A DNA stretch of 64,000 nucleotides, taken from NCBI GenBank assembly GCA_030533445.1, contig CM060064.1, positions 40,331,787-40,395,786 on the forward strand. Direction: 5' to 3'. This DNA is from Cyprinodon diabolis (lineage: Eukaryota > Chordata > Actinopteri > Cyprinodontiformes > Cyprinodontidae). Under the pieces are notes generated by a model. The model had not been told where the DNA came from. It ran no database searches and worked only from the letters and a program-made list of their open reading frames with translations. This document shows, one piece after another, positions 34,670 to 47,426 of the stretch (the first letter of the stretch is position 1; the number at the start of each line of letters is the position of its first letter). The position numbers were made by a program, and so were the translations under genes.

Positions 34670-35828
34670 ACGTATACCGTAAGTACATATTTTTTAGTAT
34701 GAAAAACAACCTGGCTATGCATGCCTCAGTGTCAACATGACATTTTTGTAAAGCTAATGTTTTGCAAAGATAATATATACCCATGAATAAATAAAAGGGA
34801 CATAATTTTGCTACATCAGTGTATGAACCCTTAACGTTTTCTATTTGTGAACCAAGTTTTGATTAAGTTAAAACTTTAAGCAGTCTTCATTGGTAGGAGT
34901 CAATTGAGAACCTGATCCTGACTTGACTCTATTTGTCCTTAGCGCTCTGCATGCAGCAGCCTGTTATGTGATCTCCTTTCCTGCTTTCTCTATTTTATAT
35001 TGTTTTTTGGAATTGTAAACATCCTGTGCAATAACCCTGCATAATCCTGCATAATGATCCTACTATAAAAAAAAAAAAAAAAAAGTAGCTGTCACATTTG
35101 GATGCACTGTATATGGATTTATACAGTGTCTACAGTGGAGGACCATATATACCAGGGGTAACCAATTAAAAATCAGCGGTGTCCGAATAAAGAAAATCAT
35201 CAACCAGTAAAGGTCCGGAGACATTTTTAATTATAATCTCTTACTTTAAACAGAATTTAACACTGAAATAAAATGAGGTGTTTATGCATCCATGTTATAC
35301 ATTGACTTTTTAAATTAAAAAAAATATGAAATAAAATAAAAAAAGAACATTTTTCCATTTTAAAATCTACAGTGCTTTTTCAGTAGTGAACAACAATCGT
35401 TCAGTTCTGTATATAGACAATTTCCTGATTCACATATTTTATAAAACACCTGAACTGACCGTTGGTTATTTGTTTTTAGTGCTTAATTAATTAATTAGCT
35501 GCCCTGCAAGGTTTTTAAAACTTGATTTCTCAAGAAAAAAAAAATCAAGATGCTCATTTCTGAGCCTGGATTGATATTTATTTCAGATTATGGTCATGGT
35601 GGATAATCCTGCTTCACAGCAGCAGGTTGAGCCAAACATTCTCAAAATGCAGGGTAATCTTTGAGCACACCATTTCACTTTTCTGTAACCAGTTCACCAC
35701 AGTACTTCCAGCAGTCCACACAGCAGTCTCTTTTTCATCGCCCCGCTTGCCACAGGTCTCTTTTTGGCTTTACCATATTGACAAATGCGCAAGTGGAGTT
35801 AGACACTGTTGTTAGACAACATGCAGTA

Positions 35829-36140
35829 ATTTATTCATCCATCCATTTTCAGACACACTTAATCCCAAGTGGGGTCACAAGGGGTGCTAGTGCCTATCTC
35901 CAGCAGCTGTCTACAGGTGAGAAGCAGGGTACACCCTGGACAGGTTGCCAGTCCATCGCAGGGCGACCAAGAGACAAACAATCATTCACACACACACTCA
36001 TGGGGACTTTAGAGAAGCCAATTAACCTAACAGTCATGTTTTTGGACTCTGGGAGGAAGCTGGGAGAACATGCAAGCTCCATGCAGAAAGAACCTGGCCT
36101 GGGAATTGAACCCAGAACCTTCTTGCTGCAAGGCAGCAGT
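35829..36140 (-). mobile_element. tRNA-derived SINE, minus strand
   Basis: Inverse copy of the SINE family at 52850-53211. The B box GGTTCAATTCC lies at 36102-36112 on the minus strand, with shared body blocks AACCTAACAGTCATGTTTTT and CCAGTCCATCGCAGGGCGAC, and the GGATGGAT-type tail at 35829-35845. The head is slightly truncated. Confidence 0.75.
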
Positions 36141-36239
36141 GCCATTCATAAATTCATAAATGTACATAAATGTTTTAAATCAAGTTGGGTCCGGATCCAG
36201 ACTGCGCTCTGCTAACCTGTGACCTCTGGTATATACTGT

Positions 36240-36362
36240 ATATATCCAATGCACCTTTTTCTTTCTAAGGCATTTTCTTCTTCTTTGACTATTTGAGCTG
36301 ATGTAAAGAGTAAATTTCTGAACTGTGAGATCAATAAAGTCAATCAATCAATCAGTCAATCC
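36240..36362 (+). mobile_element. LINE 3' end with CAAT repeat tail
   Basis: TGCACCTTTTTCTTTC, TTGAGCTGATGTAAAG and GAGATCAATAAAGT, followed by a (CAAT)n-like tail. The inverse copy of the same end lies at 44030-44170. Confidence 0.65.
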
Positions 36363-36789
36363 TTGCTGCTAAATTTTTGCGAATCTATCATTCCAAAAAA
36401 CCCACAAAGCCCCTTTGTATCTTTAGCTGCTAAACACCCAAAGGGGCCAAAATCTAACAGGTGTATATAGCTGTTTGTAATGTTATCGACCATTACTAAA
36501 GCACACCTGAATAAAGTTATTCCACCATATATCGTTGGGTTATGGTGTTCTATTGATGACTTCCAGCCATGTTTTTTAGTGAGTTTACCACCTGGATTTG
36601 CTGGCCTCAGAAGTTTCCAAGTGACCTTCATTTAATTTTTTACTCTTGAAATGATCAACTACAGAGACTCTGAAAAAAAAAAAAACGATAAAATAAAATC
36701 AGAGATCTTCATTGATTATTAACATCATTTTGTAATTATTGGGCTTTTTGTTTAGTTTTTTTTATTTTTTTTATTTTTTTTTATTTTAA

Positions 36790-37885
36790 GGTCCCAAGGG
36801 GAACCAGGAAACAATATTTGGGAAAGGTTTGATCCTCCTAGTCTTTTTCTATACCATCTTTAAGCTCATCTATACATTGAAAACCGCAAACAAAGCAAAA
36901 AAAGAACCCAAGCTGATCAAAAGCATCCATTTTTACTGCCTTTTGAACTGTTACCCTCGGGTAGAAAGTACCGCCACCCAACCCCTTTTAGAAAAAAAAA
37001 AGGACAAAACACTCTTTCATTGCCAAACCAATCTGTTAAACAAACATTTGCAGGAAGACAGGTTTTAAACTTCACTTTATTGTTTAACAGGCCTATACAT
37101 TAAAAACCTTTCATGTGTTTTTAAAAGGTGTCTTTTTGAGTAAATGTATATTTAATGTTTTATTTCCTTTAAAAGTGATAAGAGACCTCAGTGGATTACT
37201 GGTTAGTGGTCTACACACTGAGTTTGAGAGGCTTTTAATGTTGATGTTTAGGTTGGTTTTCATACTGTTTTAGTTTAACTCATGAGTGTTCTTATCCAGT
37301 GTTTTTACTGCATTTGTTCAGACATCATTTGCTTTATCAGGCTCTAAATTCATTTTACACTTCTCCTCCAAGCATCCCTATTTTTTAGACTTTGGTACCC
37401 TCCTACTTTCATTTTGATCATGTTAGCAAACCATGGCACAGTCCAAATACAGCATATTGGTAAGGACTCTAAAGGTCTTACCAAAGCAGAAGATTTTGTT
37501 GGCCGAGATCTCTTTCAGAACACTGCAGTCCCTATTTATTGACTGTGCAATATTCTGTGCAATATGCTGACTGTGCAATATATGTGAATATAATAGTCAT
37601 ACCACTACCTCACCGTTGTTCCTTACCTACTACACTTTAATGTAAAACTAAATCCACCTGTATATAAGCCATCCTGATTGTACATATGTCACCTCAAACC
37701 TCTGTGTTACTCCCCTTGTTTTTTTTATTTTTTTTATTTCTTATTTTTATCTTTTTTATTTATTTTTATTCCTAATGCACCTTTTCCTCCTTGTTTGCAC
37801 CTTCTTTAAGTACTATGCCAATATGTGACCAGTGAATTTCTCCGCTGTGAGATCAATAAAGCTCATCTAATCTAATCTAATTTTA
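36790..37885 (+). mobile_element. Decayed LINE 3' region with ATCTA tail
   Basis: Contains a worn LINE C-terminus (TTACCCTCGGGTAGAAAGTA, as in YPRVES, then LLNKHL) and ends in GAGATCAATAAAGCTCATCT plus ATCTAATCTAATC. It is probably more than one fragment. Confidence 0.5.
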
Positions 37886-38910
37886 CAAGTATCATCCATG
37901 TGCGTTTCTGTCACATTGGGACAGCATAGGTACGGAGTTCCTTTCCTACCCACAGTAGTGTTCTTACTCTTGACCCCACATAAGGTGAAGGAGGAGCTTA
38001 GATTAGGGGATCTAATTAGGGGATCTAATTTGCATTCGGACTGAGTCCATTTCCTTTCCATTTAATAAACATATCTGTACTGAAGAATGCAGTGAGATCT
38101 CAAAGGTTTTCCCAGTCTCTAGCATCATGGCCACAAGTCTACGATGTCCATTGAAACATTGTATGTAAATTTGTCTGAGCTCTTACCCGGGTGTGTTCCA
38201 ATATGCTGAAATGCTGTGCTCTCTGACTCGCACCCCATTCTACCAGCAGTGTTTCAGTGCAGAGGGCCTCTGTGCGGTTGGACTTAGATCATGGCAGGAT
38301 TGCATCATCTGATAGACATTTACTTCTAGGCATATAAAAAAAACAGTAAACTGGTTATCTGGATGGTAATATGTACGTCTCTTGTGTGCCTACTCTTTAT
38401 CTAATTACCTTACATTGTTTCAATTGGCTCTGACATTGGTGAGTGAGCTCAATATTTAGATTTTCATTTTAATTCAATTCAGTGATAATTTTTTTGACGG
38501 CTGTTAATTAACTGTATTAAAATAATTTGTTGATACACAAGCTGCATACAGTATGGGGTAATTGCACTGGGTGGGACCACTATGACTGACTGAGTTGTAT
38601 TCAGCTGTGATCAACCGCAAAGGTCCCGATCCTCACTATGGGCCGGATCTATCAAAGGTTTGCGTGTATAAAAACGTGAGCTATTTCACTGCGCACGCTA
38701 AAAAATGTACAAACTGATCTATCAACAGCGTGCTAAAAGGGTTTGGTCTTTAAAACGTGCTAAATAGCGCCTCTTATCCATTTAGTACTTTTTCTCCTAT
38801 GAATATGCAATATGGGGCGTTTACACGCAAAAGTGCGTCTTGTGGGAGGAGAACATGTAAATATATTAATTTAGCACTCGCAAAGTGATTTATCAAACCT
38901 GAAAGCAATT

Positions 38911-39153
38911 TTGCTAACGGTATCTGACTCTATATTTAACACGTTTCAAAAGAAGGTGCAAATGGTCTGTATGCGTAATTGCGCACACATGGCAGCGGTT
39001 ATTGTCGCAAGAAGGAGACATCGAAATGAAGCAGGGAGACGCAGAGAACGCATTTTTTCACTCCGTGTGAATATTTTTGGAATGAACGAGGAAACGGTCA
39101 TCAAAACATTTCGTTTATCCAGCATTGACATTTTGGAGCTGCAATTCCAGTGA
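38911..39153 (+). pseudogene. Harbinger transposase N-terminal fragment
   Basis: An 80-codon frame with RRRERIFSLRVNIFGMNEET followed by VIKTFRLSSIDILEL. This resembles the N-terminus of HARBI1-like nucleases (RVFRPR... then a Y/F-R-L...ILEL helix). The DDE catalytic domain is missing, and a stop comes right after the deletion junction. Confidence 0.6.
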
Positions 39154-39502
39154 TTTGCTCCTCACAGAGCGTCAGCTGTACTTGTTCCTCAATGCTGGTC
39201 AGAGGCATCTCATCTACTGTGCCCCCACCTCTTTTGTTCGCAGATGTTTTGTTATATGCCAGTTTTTCTTTGGTTCGCCTTCTAATATCCTGGCATCTTC
39301 TTTTTACTTCATCCACTGTTCGCAAGGTTTCACCAACAGCGTTTACTTTATTACAGATTTGTTCACAGAAAGCGTTCCTCTGTGTGACAGGCACACTTCT
39401 TTGCTGTAGCTCACTTAAATGTTTGTTGGCTTCATCCACCAATACCTCCATTTCCATGGGGTCGAATTTCCTTTTGCGCTTTCTGCTGTCCAAACTCGCC
39501 AT
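39101..39502 (-). CDS. Harbinger-associated Myb/SANT-like protein
   Basis: 134 aa from MASLDSRKRKRKFDPMEMEV; the open frame begins upstream at 39571. It shows the Myb/SANT-like pattern of Harbinger accessory proteins: KRKFDPMEMEVLVDEANKH, VTQRNAFCEQICNKVNAVGE and TVDEVKRRCQDIRRRTKEKL. Family members help their transposase enter the nucleus and bind the ends. The last ~15 residues (IAAPKCQCWINEMF) are read from the opposite strand of the transposase fragment, so the natural C-terminus has been lost by deletion. It could in principle help a full element elsewhere, but that is speculation. Confidence 0.6.
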   Translation of the reverse strand: MASLDSRKRKRKFDPMEMEVLVDEANKHLSELQQRSVPVTQRNAFCEQICNKVNAVGETLRTVDEVKRRCQDIRRRTKEKLAYNKTSANKRGGGTVDEMPLTSIEEQVQLTLCEEQITGIAAPKCQCWINEMF

Positions 39503-40439
39503 GCCGCAAACCACAAAACGCGCAAAACTATCATTTAAATAGGATGTCTCCAACAGTTTTGCACCTGCCACCAGTTACGCAATCGCTCTTGTTAAATCAC
39601 CCGCAAACCATGGTTCAGCCCCTCGCGCAAAATTCCAGTTTGCGAGCGCAAATTACTGCACGCAAAATTGGATCTTGATAAATCCGGCCCTATGGCGCTT
39701 CCACATTCAGTGGAACTAAGGAATTAGTATCTCTGGTACATATGCACAGTTTATAGAATGTCATATATCTAAAATGGTTATTTCAATAAGCTTTTGCTGT
39801 TAGAATGATTCGAAACTTGTTTGATGAGTTTAAATGTTTTAGATTTTGACCTGGAGATCCGTAAATTTAGTCATTAAAAGTAATGTATGCCTCAATTACT
39901 TACTTAGCCAGAGGGGGACCACTTCTCACTGAATAGAAAATGCATAAGCGTGGTAAATGATAGATAAGTTCCATGTGCCATGTTGTCGATGTGAAAATCC
40001 ATCTCTTGTCTTCTGCTCTCTTAGGCTTATTCTAGTTTTTCGAGTTTAGTTGGGATTGACATTATATTCTCGACTACTAGATCACATAAAATGTCTGGTC
40101 AGTTAAACATTGTATATATGTTTTTTTCTCTTGTATAAAAGTTTAATTATTTGTGCATACTAATTTGGATCAGATTAAATCTACTTGTGTATTTTGATTC
40201 TGTAGTTAGAAGAACTAAATGCAGTGATTCCAACATCGCAAATGTCAGAGGTTTCCAGAGGTCATTATGATCGAATCGATTTCTCAGAGCACAGCACTGT
40301 GGGATAAGAATTTAATTTGAAAAAGACAAACAGATAAATGTCTTTTTATTAAAGGTTTGAGCAAAGCTTTTTTAATAAAGATCCAAAGCAGCTTCCTAAA
40401 GTTTCCTACATGCACAAATAAAGCTGTATTTCTTGCAAG

Positions 40440-41045
40440 AGATCCTTTGTTAGCTCAGGTTATCCTGAGCTATCTCTATAGTTATGCTGCTATAGGCTTA
40501 GACTTCTGGAGGACATAGGGACCCTTGTTTCATCATTCTGCTTCATTCTATTTCTATTCTCCCAAATATCAGCTGTACTGCTGCCATCAACACCCTTGTT
40601 TATAGATGTTGGAGATCAGCCTGTTTACCAGTGTAGTCCTGTTTCTCTGATTATGACTGGCTGGATGTGCTCTCTTCATCCTCTGAAATGGGAGCTGGCT
40701 TGGAACTCTTTTGCCTGGCTGTGTGTTTCCTGGACAGTTGCTTTTTGTATCTCTGCTTCTGTCTCCTTGAACCCCAGTCGGCCTCAGCAGATGGCGGCTC
40801 ACACTAAGCCTGATTCTGCTGTAGGTTTCTTCCTGTTAAAAGGGAGTTTTTCCTCTACACTGTCACTACAAGCATGCTTAGTGTGAGGGATTGCATTCGA
40901 GTCAATGAGTTGATGCAATCAACTGTTTTCCTTAGAAAAAAAACTTTGAATCAATTTGACTGGATGATCTGGTGAACTGTAAAGTATCTTGTGATGAAAT
41001 GTGTTGTGAATTGGCACTAAATAAATCAACTGAATTGAATTGCTG
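40440..41045 (+). mobile_element. LINE 3' UTR fragment, plus strand
   Basis: CCCAGTCGGCCTCAGCAGAT, GGTTTCTTCCTGTTAAAAGG and CACTAAATAAATCAACTGAA mark a fish LINE 3' end. The same blocks occur inverted at 58430-59160, connected there to reverse transcriptase coding sequence, which identifies the element type. Confidence 0.75.
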
Positions 41046-44029
41046 TTGTTTTTAAAGTAGTTTTCTTGAGGTCTGCAACTGAGATACTGAAACTAAAACA
41101 CTATTTCAGTTTGTTTGTTTTTCCAAAATGTCATGAAAAACCCATGAACAATCAAATAATTTTGGTTAATCGTATTTAATTCACGGCTTATAACTTAATT
41201 ACATTTTAAAAGCTTGCTACTTTATGTGAATATCATTTTAAGAATAAAGGTCAACTCTAGTACTTCTCTAATGGGGAAAAAAGACACAGAATAATATAGT
41301 TTTACCCAAAAAAAAAAAGTTTCCTGGGTGGGGGTTAAATGCGTGACACATTTATGGAGGCCTTAGTCCTCATCATGACTGTCATGGGTTTGAGCCCTGA
41401 CCTGTGACCTTTGCTACATGTTTTCCCCCCTCTCTCCAATCCTGCTTTCTGGCTGCCTACTTTTAAGAAAAGTACAAAAATATTAATATTTTAACTGAAA
41501 TATTTGTTTGATATTCCAAAAATAAACCAAACACAGTAATTAAAATAAACTTTAGACTTAAATACTCTGAAAGTACTCAAATATTTAGGAAATTAGTTGT
41601 CTTGTGAAAGTTTCATGTTGAATTAGGTTAAAGGGACAGCTTAAGGAATTGAGAGCCATCTAGTGGTCAAGATTGGAACAGTTGATCCTTAAAGGCAGCC
41701 GGAGAAGTATAAAGTAGCTACTGAAAGGGCTTTAAAGGGAAATTAACATGTAATACATTAAAAGAAAAACAAAATAAAATTTACAGCCAAATTCTGTTCA
41801 GGTTATCGATAGAATTTTGCATCTACCAGGAAAAGTAGATACATCATTAAAATCATTGATGAACCTGAAAGGTTGATAATTGATAAAAAATATAATGAAT
41901 TAGACACTTTAACCACATTTACCTTCTGTTTTGTTGCTCAGCCACTGGGCATTCCCTTTGCACTAAAGCATGCCTCTCCTGGGTTTGTGTTTGAATTAAA
42001 AGCAGGGCGAGGTTCCGTCTTTGATGGCACCCTCCCTCTATCAGGGTCTTAATTCCTGTCAGTTACCTGTCTATAATACAATGGCTCAGACTAACCAAAA
42101 TTAGATATTACTTATGTGAGACACAATGAACGTTGGCTTGTCTAACTGATAAGGAAAGTACAGAGACACCAATTGGTTTTCATTTAAATAAAAGCTAAGA
42201 GGTGATATCCCCTTCCTATTTGCTTTTGTGGTTCCTGTGCAGTTTGCAGAAACAGAATGATCCAAAAGACAGATGTTCTTGTGACTGAAATACTGATATA
42301 AAGCATGGAGTAAAAAAATAATTCAGCTTTGTTTTGCCAAAAAGAAAGTTGTATAGTGCTGCTGAAGGGGAAGAGGAAAGTTGGAACCATCTGAGAATTG
42401 TTGGTAAAAAAAAAAGAGATAAAGGAGAGCCAAATAACAGGATCACAGGAATGATGGAAAAGGGGTCAAATTATGCTTGAGTGCAGAAAGAAGCTGGTTA
42501 ACTGGAAAGTTGCAGAACAAAAGCATTTACAGTAAAGAACACGAGCATATGAAGAAGAAAAAGAGGCAGGAAGAAAATATTTAATAAAGGAGATGAAAGG
42601 ACATAACCAATTAGGAAATGAGCAGTTGTTATAAAAAGAGAGGACATGAAAAAGAGAATGAATAATCAGGATGTATAAAATATAAAGGGCACAATAAAGA
42701 TAATTGGGTTGTAATCGGCCACTTGCCAAGACTTAGTTCCAATGAAAATTTTACTTCAAAAATGTTTGACTATAGATCAAAAGTTCTCTTAACTTTGACC
42801 TGAAGCACAGACTGAAAACCATTTACCTGAATAGAAGCTGTTCTTCAGGTTTATAAAGGAAACAAACGAATAAAGGGATAAAACATATGTATTTCCATGA
42901 TGGATTAATCAATATTCAGCTCACAGAGACAAGGTCCTGGGTTTGAATTATGGTCTGGGCCAAAGGGTAAATAGTCTGAATTCTAAAGGGCTTTATCAAT
43001 TCGTAACACCCAGAAGGGTAAAGGTCTTTTTTTGTCTTTTATGACTGTTAGACTAAATAATTAAGTTGTTTCTATGTATTATTGTCCTGTGGGTCACCCC
43101 ACTACTCCAGATAGGCATCTGCTCCCCTTCTACCCTGCATGGACAAGTCAGCATAGCCAATCGATAGTTAATTATTGTTCCCATTATGCAGAACTTACTT
43201 TTTTTGTAACATATTTATATATTTCTTACTTTATGAATCCCCATGCTACTGTTAGTATGGAGTATTTGAACGAACAGCAGTAGCCAATGTTGTATATTTT
43301 AGCTTTCTGAAATCAGAAATATCTATATCATCTTAAATAATGCACCACTTTTATGCTTCAAAACATAATTTTGAATCCCCCCAGGCTGTTGTTAAACTTC
43401 ACACTCAATCTCTGTTATTGTCTCCCATCCCTCTGATTCCTTCCCAAACAGAGACACCACTGGCTCATTCAGTTCACTTCCGAAAGAAAATAAAGGGCGG
43501 CACGGCCACCTCTCCCCAGAGGAGTATTTACTCTTCAACGCCCCTTTGAGTGTCTGATGGGACGGGGCTACATGAATGCTGAAAGGTAAACATGATTGGC
43601 GCCGGCTTTTGTACTTCTCACAGAGAAATGAAAAAGAAAAGTGAGAGGAGCCTCCCTGGGAGTGCTGACACTCGGATGCAGGAAGCGTGTAGCCACTAAC
43701 CCTCATAGGAAGTGGAAGGTGGCTGGGTTAACTATGTATTGACAAGGTGTATGGCAGGAGCGGGTTCATGATCAGGAAGGACCCGCATGCTGGAATTAGG
43801 AGCGTGGGAAGATGGAGCGGTGAGGAATAAAAAGTATGCTCAACACCTTGAAAAGAGATAGGAGCGAAGGGTCACCGTGGCAACATAGTTTGGAAACGTG
43901 CCCAAAAGAAGACATACAATGAGTGACAGATTGTGTCTGAATCACATGCCTGGAGCTGATTTGTCTCCTGTGGGATACTTTTGCAGTTATTTCTGCCACA
44001 AATCGATAGTATGTTTTTTGGGAATATTT

Positions 44030-44238
44030 CAGTTGATTGAATGATTGACTTTATTGATCTCACAGTGGAGAAATTTGCCATTACATCAGCTCAAATAGTC
44101 AAAAGAGAAGAAGAAGGTGCCAAAGAAAGAAAAAGGTGCATGGGTTATAAACAATATATACAGTGCCACATATGACAGCTTTTTTTCTATGAGCAGGATT
44201 ATTATATAGGGTTACTGCAAAGGGTGATTTTACGAGTA

Positions 44239-44288
<50 letters not shown>

Positions 44289-44410
44289 TTGAGAAACAGG
44301 TTATTGCACAGGTTATCAAATAGTAATTGCACATTATACATTGCAGAAGTTACTGCTGTTGTAGTATCGCATTGTAGAGTCTGGTTGCAGCAGGGATAAA
44401 CATCAAAAGA
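44030..44410 (-). mobile_element. LINE 3' fragment, minus strand
   Basis: Inverse copy of the 3' end at 36240-36362 (TATTGATCTCACAGTGGAGA, TTGCCATTACATCAGCTCAA). On the minus strand the upstream end reads a worn LINE C-terminus. An AT tract lies inside. Confidence 0.65.
44240..44284. repeat. (TA)n microsatellite
   Basis: About 22 TA units. Confidence 0.97.
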
Positions 44411-47137
44411 GACATTTAGTCTCAAGAATAATTAGAAAATCTATCAGAGATCATCAAACCCTTAACGCAACAGCTATAGAAAAGTTTCTTATACAGTATA
44501 TAAGGGCATATATTATAAATTAAATGACAAAATAATTTTTACTTATTCAACAAACTACCTATAAGAAAAAGAAACAAAGCACCATGCAGTGGAGCATCTA
44601 CGGTAGTCAAAAGTTGCTAAAGCATGATAAAGATGTGTTTAAAGTGTCAAACTCTGGCATCCATGTGAATCATAACAGTCAGTCATTATAAGAATTATCA
44701 TATGATTCTTATAATGATTTGTCCAGTGAGGAGAAGAAAGTCAGCTGTAGCTTAAAGGGGCTTCAAAAGAGGTTCGTAAGCAGGGATTTGAAAGCACTCT
44801 GTGGTAAGCCTGGTGTCCCTGAATGGCTGCATATGATAAGAAAGTAAAATTCCAAAAAAAATCTGGCAGCATTCAGAGAAACAGTTTTCTTGACCAGCAT
44901 TTTTATTCTCACACGCATGGTTTGAGTTATCAGGTATTTTCCAACAATTCCATCACCAGGGTTATTTACTGCATATAAGCAAACAGTGGATTTTCAGTCT
45001 GATACACAAAATTCATACTTTCTACACATAATAATTCTTGGTTTGAATATTGAGAGTATAACTAACTGTACTGCAGTTAATCTTTAATTCAGTTCATTCA
45101 CTTCAAAAAATTATTTTAAGGGAAGTTAAAAAAAAACAAAAACGTTTTTTGTAGACCTTTGTTGCTAGTCTACAAAGAAAAAATATACCTTCTTTTTATT
45201 TTCTAAGACATTTTAACTCATCTTGAGACTTATCTACCCATTACCAGGCTTGACAATGGTTTGGTTCCAAAAAAAAATAGGATTATTTTTTGTTTTGTTT
45301 TTTAGGAATAGGGCAACTTAGATAACTTCTCAATTTAAGAAATTTATATTCAGGAGCTTTAAGTTTTCTGGCCAAGTGAGGTATATAAATAGAATCACTT
45401 TTCTTAGTCTCCTTTTATTGTTTAATAAAAAACTGACCTTAGATGAGGTGAAGTGAGAAGTGAGGTCTGCTGTGAGTATTTTTAGACCTTCAGTAGTTTG
45501 ATGCAATCATGGAGTAATTTTGGAAAGCTGGCCTCTCCTGGGAAATCTTCCCTTTTTCCACATTTTTTTAATATGCATGTATGATTCTTACTGTGTTTTA
45601 CTGAAGCAACAAATCTTTAAATATTACATATTTCAAGAGCTTTGTATTTTCTTTAAATTCTTCCCTTAGGGCATGATTTTTGACATTTATGGAAGTACAT
45701 GTCACCGCAGGTTTCAATTAGTTGATTTGATTCAGTTCAGACCAGAACAAAAAGATTGTCATTCACTGTAAGATTTTAGGGGTTTCCAATTCTGGTGAAA
45801 CACTGTCCCCCAGTGGTCATCCTTATGACCTACAACATAATGACTGAATATTAACTACAAAACAATCACAACTGAGATAAAAATTGACCTATGTTGATCA
45901 AATCTTTTTGTATTACTTTTTAATTCCTATCATAAAATAAAAACTGTAAAAAGGTTTTTAATGTTTGTTTGTCCCCAAGTGTAAATATGATCAAATGTAT
46001 TCCAAAAAAAGAAAGTTAAAAACAATCCACTGGATTTTGTTTTCAATTTTGAAGACGTTTCGCTTCCCATCCAGGAAGCTTTTTCAATTGAAAATGTCAG
46101 GAATAGCATTGAGAATGAGACTTCCTGACATTTTGAATGACTGAGAATCTTCACCAGCATGATCAAATGTATTTCTTTTAGTGAATCTGGGGGCTAAAAT
46201 CTAAACCAAAATTTTATGTTCGACTTTAAAATTCCCCAATAGAACACAAAAGAAGACCTCAGATTTGTTTTGTAAAAAAATCAAACATGGTTTCTTAGTT
46301 TAGTTTGAACCAACTGACTAAATGAAACATCTTCCAGTTGTTAACTATGTTCAACAGAGTGTGTCAACTCCATTGCAGAAACCAGCTACTTTTTGAAGTA
46401 ATTACACCTCCTGACCAAAAACTAAAACATAACCCATAAAACGTATTCTGAAGGAAAGGCCTGATTTTGATGTAAGTAGAGAATGTGCAGAGAACATAGC
46501 AGTAAGGTTTGGAACGACATATGTCTATAATGAACTACAGGAGGCAGCATGGGGTGAAGGGATCTGATATAGGCTGCCTGAAGCCCTTTAAAAAGGTGAG
46601 TAAGTACAAAGAATACCTCAGACTTATTCTGGTTCTATTTCAATGAAAAGGCAGCTTGAATAGTTTCGGGGGATTGAAGTTAGAGTGGTCCAACTTAATT
46701 TAAGCCCTCTCTCTTTAGTTATGCTGCTATAGTCTTGTGATGCTGGAGAGCATACTAGACACTTTTTCTTATGATACTTCTCTCAAGGACTGCTGATTTT
46801 TAGCTGTGGCTGACATTAATTCTACTTTCTCTCTCTGTGGATGAAAAAAATTGTCCAAAACTGATTAACCGAAACCGCAATGGCTGCCAATAACTACACA
46901 ACCTTGTATTTAATTCCAAAATTTTCACACTTTTCTCACACCATTGTCCAGCTGTTTCTCTCTTGGATAAAGTCACCTAAAGCTACTATATACCCTTTAA
47001 TTTTTCTTTACCAAAGGAAAAAAAAAAAATCATTCACCTGAACATTTGGGTTTTGCACATGCAACATCCTCACAGACCGCCTTGTTTTGAAGCGTAGGGC
47101 TGCTTAACAGTCAGGTTATGCTGGAGGCTTATTCCTG

Positions 47138-47426
47138 CACTGGAAAAAATCGAAATCTAGATAAGTAATTTTTTCTTAAAACAATTGCATTTTTTCTTGA
47201 ATTGAGAGGGTAAAGAGAAACTTTGCCAACAGAACAAGACAATTTACATTTAAAATAAGAAAACACAAATGCATCGTCTTATTTCAAGTGCCTTTTATCT
47301 AAATATCTTATTTTAAGAGTAAAATAATTATTCCATTGGCAGATAATCTCATTTACCTACTAAAAATAAGGGTAAATACACTTAATTTAAGAAATTATGA
47401 CTTATTTCTAGATCTTTTTTCCAGTG
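47138..47426. mobile_element. Short MITE with CACTGGAAAAAA ends
   Basis: A 289 bp element with ends CACTGGAAAAAATCGAAATC and CACTGGAAAAAAGATCTAGA (read inwards), AT-rich inside with TTTCTTAAA-like mirrored blocks. No clear target duplication and no coding region. Confidence 0.7.

Larger units (their letters stand above)
34672..38636. other. Intergenic stretch with SINE and LINE pieces
   Basis: No host gene recognised. It holds the SINE at 35829 and the LINE pieces at 36240 and 36790. No LRRC72-like leucine-rich exons were seen. Confidence 0.5.
38640..39690. mobile_element. Internally deleted PIF/Harbinger element
   Basis: A 1,051 bp element with inverted ends GGGCCGGATCTATCAA and GGGCCGGATTTATCAA (read inwards), flanked by TAT on both sides (38637-38639 and 39691-39693). 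The 3 bp duplication fits Harbinger, whose usual site is TWA. It keeps the start of a Harbinger-type transposase on the plus strand (38911-39153) and a Myb-like gene on the minus strand (39101-39502), the two-gene layout of autonomous Harbingers, with most of the transposase deleted between them. Confidence 0.82.
39694..47136. other. Intergenic repeat-rich stretch, no host gene seen
   Basis: Contains LINE pieces (40440-41045, 44030-44410), an AT tract (44240) and a dispersed repeat near 46055-46165 (GAAGACGTTTCGCTTCCCAT). Around 46720-46800 there is another fragment of the LINE 3' UTR seen at 40480. Other open frames are short and show no similarity I recognise. Confidence 0.5.

Noticed and set aside
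36829..37068. 79 aa frame starting MILLVFFYTIFKLIYTL, considered as a small membrane protein
   Set aside because: The downstream part is a worn LINE C-terminus and the surroundings end in a LINE-type tail.
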